Shown here in pieces: positions 47,410 to 58,767 of a DNA stretch of 64,000 bases (the first letter of the stretch is position 1; every line of letters begins with the position of its first letter). The stretch is from Chamaecyparis obtusa (Eukaryota; Streptophyta; Pinopsida; Cupressales; Cupressaceae). Where the stretch lies: positions 310,001 to 374,000 of the forward strand of contig BSBK01001301.1 in assembly GCA_027943335.1 (NCBI GenBank), read 5' to 3'. The notes beneath the pieces were generated by a model, which was not told the origin of the DNA, made no database searches, and saw nothing but the letters and a program-made list of their open reading frames with translations. A program made the translations under genes and the position numbers.

Positions 47410-48576
47410 ATGCTTTTAGTATTCAACATGTATGATTCTTGTTTTGAGTACTTTGATGAGGCTTTTTTTGTTCAAGATGATAGATCCCTTAATGAGGTAC
47501 ATGTAAGTGAGGATGAAAATTGTTTGAATGAGATCTCTATTGATCCTATTCCTATTTCAACCTCCTCCACAACCTCTTCAATTGACCTTTACAAAGATGA
47601 GTTAGGGATTGATGTTAATTCTTCTCCTAATCTATGTCTTTTCTATGAGCCTATTTTACAATACAATTTACCTTCTTTCCCCTTTAGGGATCAAGATTTA
47701 AGGACTTATGGCACTCCTACAATGTGCTTTATGGATAGGGATGATAATCCTCCTATTTAGGATGAACCTTTGAATTTGGATGTTGATTACTCTCTTCCTC
47801 ATGAAACAATTATGGATAATCTTCCTATTTGGGATGAACCTTTGGATTTCAATGTTGATTACTCTCTTCCTCATGAATCCATTGTGGATAATCCTCCTAT
47901 TTGGGATGAACCTTTGGATTTGGATGTTGATTACTCTCTTCCTCATGAAGCCGTTGTGGATAATTCTACTTTTTGGGATGAATCCTTGGATAAAGACATT
48001 GATTTATCCCCTCCTTGTGAAGAATTTTTGATACAAAAGGATGACATATTCTCTAAAACACACTTCCCTTATGTGAAAGAAGATGAAATTATAGATCCTT
48101 CACCTCAATTTAGGATTTCTTCTAGTGATGAGGCATTAGTGGAGAAAGATATTAATTCCCTTAATGCTCTTCCTCTTAGTGGTGATCTTATGGGAAAACA
48201 AGATCCTACCTCACAACCTTCTTACCATAATATTATTTATATCTATTCAAACACTTTTCCAACTATGGTTCCAAGTGTTCCTCCAGTTGTGTCTTCCATT
48301 CATATCACTTCCTATTTTTTTCCTAGTATTCCTAGACTTCCTAATCCAATTCCTAATCTTCCTAATCCTAATCCTATCTTTCCTAATTCGATTCCTAATT
48401 CTCCATCTAGTATTCCTAGTTCTTCCCACACTTATGTTGAGGTTCAAACTATGGTTCATGATGTAGATGTGAAAAGATTCTTCAAAGTACCTTCTCCTTA
48501 TTATCCGATCTATAAATATAAGAGAAAAGAAACTTTCCCTTATTTATTCATAATTTTATCCCTCATTCATATATAA
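47410..48576 (+). pseudogene. Element O protein with 24-residue tandem repeats
   Basis: One frame of about 388 codons, broken by a single TAG at 47758-47760. It is acidic and carries three exact-length 72-bp units (47761-47832, 47833-47904, 47905-47976), each reading approximately DEPL(D/N)xxVDYSLPHE followed by xxDNxPIW. The TAG sits where each repeat has the Trp codon TGG, so one G-to-A change made the stop. After the repeats come a Ser-rich region, then a Pro-Asn-Ile-Phe-rich stretch (48330-48420) and a basic tail (YKYKRKE). No zinc knuckle, protease or RT motif is seen. Its position directly after the primer site suggests a gag-like role, but it matches no gag domain I know. Confidence 0.62.
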
Positions 48577-50574
48577 CATAGATATTTTCTCCTTTAGACT
48601 GGGGGGCAAGAGGTATATTTCTTCCTGTCTTCTAGAATCCATTATATTCCTTCTTTGAGCTTAATTGGTTATTCTTTCATTTATCTCAATGGTTTGTATT
48701 ATGATATATTTTCATCCATTGTTCTCTTCTATTATTCAAGATATCTTTATAGGAAATGTGTTTTGCAAAGATATCCCTTGCCTTTCATCCCTGGGGGGCA
48801 AGGTTCTTCCTTCTCTCTCTTTATCTAGGGAACTAATTTCCTTAGCTTAGTGGTATTTGTTTATATTGCAATCTTATTTCATCATATTGATAGATGTTTT
48901 GACTATGGATAACCTTCTTATATGAGAAGTTGTTGTCCTAAGTTGGCACTTCTTCTCTATGTTGCAAATTATGCTCTTTATAAACTCTCACCCTTGCTTT
49001 GGTGTTAGAGTTGTTTTCCTTCATTCCAAAGATTCATCTTCCTCCTCTTTGTGGGGGGCTTGATGATCGAATCTTTGTTCCCGCTGTTGAAAGTTGATAT
49101 TTTATCTAAAGCACTCCTTTATGATGGGGGTCTTGTTGATAAGATCTCTTTCATTTGAGGATCCTTTTCCATGAGTGACATATCCTTTTCACAACTATCT
49201 ATACTCTTGGATGTAGGGGTCAATATCCCTCACTAAGAATATGGTAAACATTGTTGCTAAACAGGATATCTCCTTGAATTGTGAAGTAGGTATCCTCTTC
49301 CATCTTTGTTCCTACACTTGGGGGGCAAGGATGCCATCTCCTTGTTTTTTATCTTTTTGGGACTCACCTCTTTCCTTGGTTAAGCAGTATCTATCTATTA
49401 TGTGATATCCAATCATACATGAAAATTTTGGTTTGCATTGAGGATCTATGTCCTTGATAAAAACCTCTTTTGTTGTTTGACATTGGGTTTCCATGGTTGA
49501 TATATCTCTCACCTTGGAAAATAAATAGTGTTCTATCCCTCATGAGGGTTACTTTCTTTTCACTTCTTGCATGATATCTCTTAAGTTCATCCCTTCCATG
49601 GCCTCATAGGAGCTGTGACCTTCTTGGCTTGGACTGGGTGTTGTCTATGGATATTGTCTTGATGCTGAAGAAGACTTTATCCTTGTTCTTTTCTTTCCTT
49701 ACCATGTCAAAATAGTATGTTTTTTCCATATTAAGGAGGGGGGCATATATAGGGTCTCCCTTGTACTATAGTTTTTTATTTTTACATGCTAAATCTTGGA
49801 AGGTAATGCACATAAGTTGCTAAATCTTGAAAAGACACACACATCTATATGCTAAATCTTCTGAAGGTAATGAACATAAGTTGCTAAATCATGAGGAGAC
49901 ACAAATTTCCAAATTTTTTCAATATGCTAAATCTTGGAAGGTAACACACATAAGTTGCTAAATCCTAAAAAGACATGCATTCATATGCTAAATCTTTCAA
50001 AGGTAACACACATAAGTTGCTAAATCCTAAGGAGACATGCATTTCATATTCATAGTAATACATGAAGGTGGATCTATGGGTATTCTAGAAGTTGTCAAAA
50101 GATGCATTACAATTGCAAGCATAGTTTATGGGTGAACCTATTGGGCTCTCCCTCCAGGGTGATTCATGGTAAGGTGGGCATCTTACTAGGCAAGGTAATC
50201 ACTCTTTTCCCTTTCTCTCTTTTCTACTTTCATGCTAGTAGGACAAGATCATGAAGCTATGTTATTTATAGTGTTGCTCTTGTCTTTCTTATGTAATCAT
50301 TTATGCTTTTATGATAGCTTTCCAAATATGATATTAGTATGAGAAATATTTCTTAGCAAGGTTTCTTATGCTAATTGATTTGGGTTGTTTATGCTAACCC
50401 TTGTTCTTTTGGCACCCTCGTGTGTGTATGTTGAGTTAGAATCCTTAGTCTGGTGGCTTGTACCCTTAGCTAAGTGTTATTTTATCTCTTTGTGAATCCA
50501 CTTCAATCTCCTCTTTCTTCTCCTTTACCAAGAGTTTGCATCGAGTCCATACTCTTGCTAAAGTGGGGGCTTAA
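48577..50574 (+). other. Non-coding 3' region of element O with repeated G-tracts
   Basis: No open frame is credible. GGGGGGCAAG(A/G) or a close variant recurs near 48601, 48791, 49050, 49320 and 49738, each in a similar TTCCTTCT context. H has the same motif in its own orientation. A tandem array lies at 49786-50047 and the polypurine tract just before 50575. Confidence 0.6.
49786..50047. repeat. Four tandem ~63-bp units (ATGCTAAATCTT...)
   Basis: Each unit contains ATGCTAAATCTT, GAAGGTAA or a variant, ACATAAGTTGCTAAATC and a purine-rich GAGACA/AAGACA. Units begin near 49786, 49849, 49924 and 49985, the second being longer. Confidence 0.88.
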
Positions 50575-52209
50575 TGTATCATCTTAAAATGGAAGAACTT
50601 CCATGTTAAGAGTGTTTAGCCCTCCAAGTAAGTGGTTTGGGGTCATATTAGACACCTTGAATTTATCTAGCTTTATCCCCGCTTTCCACTTCTTTTCTGC
50701 ACTTGATTTCTTCATTCTAGGTGAAATTAGGGTTAGGATCCCAAGGATTCTCCTTAATTTCCCTCTTCCATGGCTCTATTTTCTAGATAGGACTTAGAAA
50801 TAGGTCCTTCTAGCCTTTATCATATTCATCATATGATTTTATGCCTATCCTTGGCATTTTGTCCCTTTCTCGTATCATTTTTAGGTCTCTGGGCATCCCC
50901 GGGACCTCCTATCCTGATTTTGGTTGGATATGGGCCCACAGGGTCAAAATCAAGGTTGATCCTGACTAGGTTAGAATCGAGCTTGATCTTGACTAGGTCA
51001 AAATTGAGCTTGATCCTAACTAGGTTAGTTACAAGCTTGATTTTTCCCCCCCTATCCAAATTTCTATTTTCCTTGAATTCCAGGTGTCGCGTTTCGAGGA
51101 TATTTGTTTTCCCGCCTCTGGATCGGCCATTTCAGGTTTCAAAATGGTAAAATCCTTAAATTTCATTTAATATAGGTATATTTTCTAAAGGTTAGGACCT
51201 AATTAGGATTTAATTCTCCAAGGTGGCCCCTCTAGAGGATTGTGCCCTAGTTCACTATAAAAGGAGGCCTTCCTCTCTCATTTTCTCAATCAAGTTTTCA
51301 TGCTCAAGCTCTCTCAAGCTCTCAAGGTGATCAAGCAAGCATTCATTCAAGCATTAAAGTCCTCTTCTCCATCCAAGTTCTCCATTAAAGATCAAGGATC
51401 CAAGCATTCAAGCCATTGAAGGGATTTGGTTCAAGCATTCAAGATTCATCATTCAAACCCTAGATCTAGCCATCATGATGGTGTGATCTTCCTTCAAGAT
51501 CCTTTGTTCATCTTCAAGATCCATTTCATCCTTCCTTCAAGGTGGATTCCAAGCATACAGTCATGGAGGGTTGATTTACATTTTTTGATCTTATGTTCAA
51601 GCTTTCATATTAACATATTTGATTACATTTCAAATACAATTGCATATCTATTGAATGTCATAGCTTCATTGTTATATCTACTTCTACTACTTGCTAGCAT
51701 TCTTAATTTCAATTTCAATATTAAGGTTGATTTCAAACCGGGGTTTGAACAAGGAAAACCCCCCAAAAAAACAATAAAAACCCTCTTTTTATTGCAGGTG
51801 CAGGTGTGGAATTTTGGATCTGAGAGTAGATTTGGATACCCTTTTCGGAAAACTTTTGAGATCTGTGAACAAGGTCAAAATTGACCTTTAGAATAAAAAT
51901 GTAGCCTTTGAACTTTTATGAGGGTCAAAGACAACCTCCCTCAGAATTGGAAAATATTTTTGGGTTTTGTAGATCTTGCAATTTCGGTGTAAAAGTGCAA
52001 AAATCAATAGTTTCTGAGATTGTTTGACAGGGTTTTCGGTAGGTTCTTTTTTGGAGGTAAGTACCTTTATCTCTTCATTTCAACATTATTCATTTACATT
52101 TACTTTCCATATCAATACAATTCAAATGTAACTGTAAAATATTGGTTTTGGGGTCTCTTTTATATGCAAACCATTGTTCTAAGACCCCATCCATATTTTA
52201 TCCTTTACA
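50575..52209 (+). repeat. 3' LTR of element O
   Basis: 1,635 bp from TGTATCATC to CCTTTACA, preceded by CTAAAGTGGGGGCTTAA (50557-50574 region) as polypurine tract. TATAAAA occurs at 51256-51262. It contains three ~33-bp tandem units (50945-51035) and an acceptor/donor pair (51797 and 52057) as in the 5' LTR. It includes ~185 bp not present in the 5' LTR. Confidence 0.9.
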
Positions 52210-53599
52210 GTGGAAAACTAGGAAACTTAGGCCTATCATCTAATCAATACATTATGAAGGAGAACAACCCTCTAGGCTTAAGATGACTCAACCATTGAAT
52301 GGGTGAAAGGGTCCTCCTTCACTATCTAGAATGAGGAATATTGAATGTGTAAATAGAATGGGGAGATGAAAGATCTAGGGATAGGAAGAGAGAGAATGAT
52401 ATTTCTTTAAAACAAATTTAGTTATCAAATTGATATGTGAATTCTGAGGCAAGAACTTAAAGCTAACATAGATACTAATCTATACCAAAAATATTTTCCA
52501 AAATTGTTTGTCAAGGGAGGCTTGGGTAGATAGGGGTGATTGGAATCACCCCTATACCTATGAAAGTCAACCTTATCTTGCCAAATTCTGATGTTGGGCC
52601 CTAGAATCTGATGCAGATAGTTAGGCCTTCCTAAATCTAGATCTGAAGCTTCAATACCTATCACATGCACATAATAAATAAGGAATTTTTTGGGAGAAAT
52701 GGGTTTGCCTTAGTCAAACCCCTATTTAGGAATCAACCTTGAAATTGAATTGAAATTACATGAAAGTAAAGGAAATTTGTTGTTAGTATAAGAGGCTTGA
52801 TAATCTAATCTTATAATTTGATGATGCAAGTACTTGAAATGAGATCATAAGTTTTGGTGTAATAGGATGACTCCACAAAGACCTAAAATGACATCACAAA
52901 AGGAATGCTTTCATAATGATTGATAGACTTTCCATGAAGAGTTGAATGTATGAAGATGCTTAAATTCTTGATTATTTAAGTTCTTTCTCTATCTCCTTTC
53001 CCTCTTCCCTTTATCTCTTTTTGTGATTGCTAGGTTGGTTTCTTTGTTACCCAAAATGAGAGAGGTAGTATTTCTTTTATACCTCTCTAGGCCATTTCAG
53101 GGCTTAAAGTTCAAAGGAGGATGACTTTGAATTTATAATCCTTCTTAAAATCACAATACCAAACTCCAATTCAAGTTTGGTCCCAAGTTTGCATGATAAG
53201 GAAACTTTAGATGACAGTGTCTTAAAATTTACAAGCCTTTATGCCTAGGTTTCTCTTGTTAAGGAAAAAATGGCTCAAATTTTTATCAGGGGTTAATATG
53301 ATCATACGGATTCCAAAAATGTGTGTCAAATTTGGTCAAATTGGGGTGTAAAGAGGGGAAGCATGTAAGATAGGCCACATATGGTAAAGGGGCTTATGTA
53401 TACAAAAGATGATGTTTGAATGAAATAATTAAAGGGGGTGCACCTATTCAAGGGCCCTTATTAATTAAATGGAGAGAAAAGACTTAAATGCATGATAAAA
53501 GTCTTATACTATATAGAATAATGAAAACACACTAAAATGGGTGCCAACTAATCATAAATTGTACATCTTAACAAGGTGCTTAGAATTTAGGATGCCACG
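52210..53599 (-). repeat. 5' LTR of element H (main part)
   Basis: The other 34 bp of this LTR lie at 34600-34633 on the far side of element O. It lacks the TRIM and the SINE found in the 3' LTR. Its outer end is CG rather than TG in the minus direction, a single decay change. It contains no gene. Confidence 0.88.
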
Positions 53600-53604
53600 A
53601 TAAG

Positions 53605-54640
53605 AATTGTAAAAACCTAGGATTTATAGAAAAACATCAGATACTTCTTGGCTCAAAGATTAAAAAAGGTAAAATTAAGTAGAAGTAGTTTATATTGATT
53701 TGAAATTAAGTTATAAAAAAGAATAGATAGTCTAAAGAAAAATATAGCAATGGTATTATCTTAGGTAATTAGAGATGCTTCTAGATCAAGGATAGCACAA
53801 ATTGATACTCCTATAATGAATAAGGATGAGAAACAAATAAGACTCAAAAAATATCAAATATCCATTATCAATTTAGGATACTCTACCAAGGAGTAGGGAA
53901 TCATTGAGATCTAATCAAATCTACAAATAAAAAGAAATAAGAACATACAAGGAAAATAGCTAAATCCTAGGGATACATCAAATAGATAAGTAGTCCATTA
54001 AAAACAATATAAGATAGATAAATTGACCTTATTTCACAAGAGAAAGCTTCTCTATTGGAAAAATGAAACATATATCAAAGCCATTAAAGTTAGGATTGGT
54101 AAATTGATAAAAGATGAAAAAATATTCTCAAAGAGATACTACTATTTGGAAATTGCATGCTCATGGGAAGAGAGCATACATAACTATGTGAGGATATCAA
54201 AGCTACACAAGAGAAAAATAAAATAGAACTCCTCATGTTACTAGCTATTGAGAGTTTAAATGATTAGAGGTTAATCAAGGAAAATATTTGGACTCACCAA
54301 ACCTTTCCCAAATTTAGGAAATGGGTAGAATTATTGAAATAGGAAGAAAAATTTATAAAGGAGCACACTAATAAAATGACTAAATTACAATAAAATAATT
54401 TATTTAAATTTTGAATAAATAACTCTAATTGAAAAGTGATAGGACTAAGTATAAATCAAAATAATATTGAGGAAGAACTTGTGATATATGCATTTCATAA
54501 AATCACAAATAAGTCAGTGGAAACATAGGGAAAAATTAAATACTTTGTTGAGTTTGTGAGAAAAGCAATGAAATTTACATCTTTAACAAAGGAAACTATA
54601 AAAAGAGTAATAAAATAATTTAGGTATTGGTCTTTTCAAC
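53605..54640 (+). pseudogene. Decayed protein-like reading frame, part 2 (right of element H)
   Basis: This is the right flank of H, so it was once adjacent to 29550. The longest open part is 54023-54226, LFHKRKLLYWKNETYIKAIK followed by a Lys-rich segment. Further protein-like stretches have many stops. No domain is recognised. Continuity with 28082-29550 rests on the target duplication, not on a proven frame. Confidence 0.3.
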
Positions 54641-54644
54641 ACAC

Positions 54645-55140
54645 CACAAGACTAAGAGCGAGGAGTTGTGTGGGTGGTGAATTAGTCCTAAAAAATCTTA
54701 AACTTTTTCTATCACAAACACTTATCAATTATCTTTGTTCAACTACCCATTAGTGAAATATATTGAAATAAACACATGAACACCATATTTTTACATGAAA
54801 AAACCATTGTGGGAAAAATCATAGTGAGAATCACACTCTCTATATGAGTAAACTTGAATACAATGTTTTATGCCAAAGTCAAGGAAGCTCCCTACTCCTT
54901 ATTTGGACTTGCACACTAAGGTGTACAACCTTAGGGAAAGATAAAAAGGACTTGCAATACTAAGACACATAATCCAAGGCAAGATGTAAGATTTTATAAC
55001 ATAACAAAAGCACTCATTATCTTTTAGAAAGTGCACATGAAATTGATGAGTTGAAATAATGTTAGATCTGTTGATCATGTAAAACATTGATTTCACATTC
55101 AAACTATGTTCAATCCATACTCAAATTAGACATTCACACA

Positions 55141-55228
<88 letters not shown>

Positions 55229-56180
55229 CTTCATCATAAAACTTCAACTAGGTCGACCATGGTAAAAGATAAATAATATTTACACAAGGTCGCGAACTAT
55301 GAATACTTGCACTCCATGTGGTCCACCCTAGTATATAAAGGGGGCCTAAATACATTACAAATTGTATTCCATAATTGATTTAGACAAAGTGCATGTAACA
55401 CAACATCCCATATTAATGGATAATATGTAATCTGTATCAAAATATTAAATCATGTTAACTAGTCAAGTGAAAAGCACTCTCCAATGCACAAAACTTAATG
55501 TGGATATAAAATAACATATTAAGACCCATAAAAACCTCTCATTTTTTTCTCCAAAAATATATATATACCTAAAGATCATAATTCATTTAATATAATTCAC
55601 TAAGCCAGAAATAGACCAACACAAACAACAATGTTGAACAATAGAATAACATATCTTCACATGAAGAACATACCAACACAAGAATTTTGAACTAAAACAC
55701 TAGACAAACCTTATAAACATGTCTAGCAAGCCGCAACATAGAAGCACCAATGCATAGAATTATCTAAATCAATCTTGACTAGTCCTCACAACTAGGATCA
55801 CTATCAACAAATAGAGAATTACAACCTCACCCTCTAAACTATTGGGGACCTTAAAACATGATATTGCAACATGCACATAACTACAACCAAGACCACAAGG
55901 CATAAACTTATTATGCAAAGGAATGCAAAGAAATCTCCCATAAATACTTCAAATACTCTTTCTTGCATATTCTAGCTTCTCATACTATCATCTTTTGGAA
56001 ACTCCACATACTGACTTGATATCAACACAAGATATTAGAACAACAACTAAATAGTCATTCCTGAACCTCCATTAGCTTCCACACTTCATACAACAAATCA
56101 CTTTATTAGGTTGATATTAATAAAAATGATAAGTTGACACCAATGACCATTTAACACATATTCTTAACAATCTCCCTCTT
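54645..56180 (-). other. LTR-like, AT-rich region containing a long (TA)n
   Basis: ACACCATATTTTTACATG...AAAAACCATTGTGGGAAAAA (54780-54820) resembles the equivalent part of the Copia LTR near 23648 (ACACCAATATTTCCATGGGA), in the same orientation. TATATAAAGG occurs at 55331. No partner LTR or primer site could be placed. 56180-57050 shows nothing recognisable. Confidence 0.3.
55143..55222. repeat. (TA)40 microsatellite
   Basis: 80 bp of uninterrupted TA, the longest pure dinucleotide run in the window. It is perfectly self-complementary and probably length-variable or prone to assembly error. Confidence 0.97.
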
Positions 56181-57049
56181 TGTCATTGATGGAAACACCA
56201 ACAAAAATCACATTTGACCTAGTTCTCTTAGTCATCAACATCAACTTGAGTTTGACATCAATGACACCACAATGTAAAATGCCAACATATTTTTCCTATA
56301 GTTTTCCCATCTATCAAAATAGGTCTATTGAAATGTAAATTTATGAAGTAGTATAGAACAAAACTCAAAATGCACTATAATTACTATTGTTAATTTCTAG
56401 TGATGGAAAGTGTCAAAGGATGGTGAAGCTTTGATTGAGATAAGTAGAAAATAGTTAATCTAATATAGTGTTAAATTTTTTGTAGAATATTGATGTACAT
56501 CTACCCTTTTGGTGTATTGGATGAAAATGAATGTTTTAAGAGTGTTTGTTTCCAAATATTTTTAATATTTTGAGTCTTAATTGTTTAATCTTGATTTTTA
56601 ATTTAAGTGATTTATTTCTAACTAATTTTTAATCTATTTTGTCTATAAAAGGGTCATTAATTTTTCTTTTTTTGCAAGAGATAAATTGTTGATCACTATC
56701 AAAATATGAAGAATCATTATTTTTATTTCCTTCATGGCTTAGAGTCATCTATATTACCTAATTTTATTGTAGATAACTATAATTTTGTCACTACATTATC
56801 AATGGAGTAAGGCATTAATAAATATTATGAATTACTTATAGATCTTTCACCAACATGATGTACTATGGCATGCATCATATTTTTTGGTTATCTTATTACT
56901 ACTATATTTTTCCCTTTGTTTTAAATAGCCATTGGCAAGGGTGTTTTTGAGGTTTTATGATGCCTTACACCTATACTTAGGACTTGGAAAAATGATTAAA
57001 GGTGTCTTCAAGGGTAAAATTTAATAAGTGTCTTTGATTTAAGGTATGT

Positions 57050-58401
57050 GGGTGGTGCAGGAGCACCTAGAATCTTGTCAAAGGTTTAACCTCTTTTTGG
57101 CTTGTACTGACCCTAGCCAGGTAGTGTTAGTCAAGGGTTCTAATATGAATACATTTGGTGTGTTTAGTTGGTCTATATTTGGCTTAATCCAATCTAGTAG
57201 CTTGGTTAGGTCATAGAGTCATTTAGATGTCTTTAGGAGAAATCTTGGCTTGGTATTTGGATTTGAGTCAAATGGTCTTCTTATGTTATAAAAAGTTTAA
57301 AATTAGGTAAAGGGTCATAGTTATGTTTATTCACCATTTGGTAAGTTTCAGGGGTCATTGGACCTAGTTTGAGCATTTTTTATGAAGTTGTCAAAAAGTT
57401 GTCATGACAACTTTTACAACTTTGTAAAGTTGCATGAGAACTTTTGTCTCAATAGAGACAAGAAGGGTTTTTATGGCATGGTCGATGTCCTAACCACTTG
57501 GCCATGTTAGGGAAAGCTATTTAAGCTCATTTTGGCCCAAATCCCAAGGTTGGTTGATTTAGCAAGTTTTTGAAAGTTGTGATCAAGAGCACTACTCCTG
57601 GTTGTGTGTAAACAATTAGTTATTGAAATCAAGGCAAAGAGTAACCATGGATTAAATCCCAAGCTTTAGCATTGGATTTTGATCTGAGATTAGTTGTTTT
57701 TCATTTTCCTTAGACAAGTATTTATTTTTTGCATTTCCATTTCCAATTTTGCTTTTTTTTTTGTAAGTTAACCAATCACTAGTTCAAGGACTAAGGTGTG
57801 CTTTTGTGGCTCCCACATGAAACCCTACTATGCATTCATCATGGGGCTTAGGGAAATATTAAAGGAGCCCATGTATAGTGTATATACCCAAGGAAGAGGC
57901 CTGGAAGTTGAGATGGCCAAGAATGCAATCAAGCCCTAGGCGAGCACAGTGAGCCCGGTTAGGAACTTGCAGTTGAGATAGCATATGTAAAGGAAGGGGT
58001 TCGATGGTGGAGCCAAGAATAAAGGAATGAAAAAGGTCTTTAGACTCATACAAAGACTCACCAAGGAGATCAGAGTATGAACAATCCAATTAAGGGATCC
58101 TTGAAGACCAAGAAGTCTATCTGGTCCAGGAAACTCAATCAGCCCTAGTTTTCCTTAAATATAGGAAGGGCATGTACGGATAGAGTGAAGAGGGGAGACC
58201 TAAAAAATAATTTACAAATCCAAAAAGGGTGTTAGAATCTAGGATTGGTTTGGAGGGTTATTCAGAAGTTTTTCTTTCAAATAGCCAAAAACCGGTCTAG
58301 GAGACCTAGTAGAGGGCTATTAGGCCTAATAGGCCTATTGGGACAAAAAGTGGAGATTGGTAACTTTGATATGGTTTCCTTTGAAAATTTGAATCAAGAT
58401 G
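57050..58401. other. Left flank of the Gypsy element; relic repeat sequence
   Basis: No gene seen. 57053-57430 shares short blocks with 7170-7570 (see that entry), so both are probably relics of one repeat family. A 22-bp perfect palindrome lies at 57394-57415, centred on GTTGTCATGACAAC. Confidence 0.35.
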
Positions 58402-58693
58402 AGACTAGAGAGATTGAAAGAGACCTGAAAATCCCTGCAAAACACCAAGTCTATTTAGGAGACCTATGGTAGCCTTTAGAGTGAAGCTAAAGGAGGTTGA
58501 GTGATGGAGACTATTTGATGGTAGATATCCTAGTTAAGCTCTATTGAATGTCACCATGAATAGGGGAATTAAGTGAGTCCTAAACCTAGTTGGAGGGGAC
58601 TTGAGAGATCCTAGGAGAGAAGGGGGTCTTGGTGGTTGGGATTTTGAAGGATTCCAACCAAGATTGAGCAAGCACACTGGGTAGTATCTATTA
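58402..58693 (+). repeat. 5' LTR of the Gypsy element
   Basis: It matches 63352-63643 from GACTA(G/A)AGAG through CCTTTAGAGTGAAGCTAAAG to GTAGTATCTAT(T/C)A. Its first base is A where the 3' copy has T, so the TG start has decayed. Confidence 0.9.
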
Positions 58694-58696
58694 GAT

Positions 58697-58708
58697 TGGT
58701 ATCAGAGC
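58697..58708 (+). promoter_or_regulatory. Primer binding site (initiator tRNA-Met type)
   Basis: TGGTATCAGAGC lies three bases after the 5' LTR end and is the exact plant initiator tRNA-Met primer site. Confidence 0.92.
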
Positions 58709-58767
58709 CACATGATTTGACTTGTGGGTGAATGTTGCAAGCAGAAGAAATAGTTGGGGAGTCTATA

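Larger units (their letters stand above)
34639..52209 (+). mobile_element. Element O: non-autonomous LTR retrotransposon, split by N
   Basis: O is inserted in the 5' LTR of H with a 5-bp duplication, GTTGA (34634-34638) and GTGGA (52210-52214). Restoring GTGGA gives continuity with the uninterrupted H LTR at 29580-29600. The 5' LTR is 34639-35585 plus 46777-47252, and the 3' LTR is 50575-52209. LTR ends are TGT(G/A)TCATC and CCTTTACA. The interior is only 3.3 kb and encodes one repeat-containing protein and no polymerase, so mobility would depend on an autonomous partner. Its 5' LTR is split by the 11.2-kb insertion N. Confidence 0.9.
29556..53599 (-). mobile_element. Element H: non-autonomous LTR retrotransposon, split by O
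   Basis: H has two LTRs: 3' LTR 29556-31465, and 5' LTR 34600-34633 joined with 52210-53599. It is flanked by a perfect 5-bp duplication, ATAAG (29551-29555 and 53600-53604). It is minus-oriented: after the 5' LTR end (...ATGACA) comes TTTTTGGTGAACCC (34599-34586) as primer site, and before the 3' LTR lies CTAAAGTCAGGGATAAA (about 31482-31466) as polypurine tract. Once the TRIM and SINE are subtracted, the 3' LTR is about 1.41 kb, against about 1.42 kb for the 5' LTR. The ~3.1-kb interior has no polymerase. The 17.6-kb element O sits inside the 5' LTR. Confidence 0.88.

Noticed and set aside
47698..47946. Minus-strand 82-residue repetitive ORF
   Set aside because: Shadow of the 72-bp repeat units of the element O protein in another frame.
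49786..50047. CRISPR-like array of repeats and spacers
   Set aside because: The units are a degenerate tandem repeat within a plant LTR element. The intervals between repeated words are also similar, and there is no cas gene or bacterial context.
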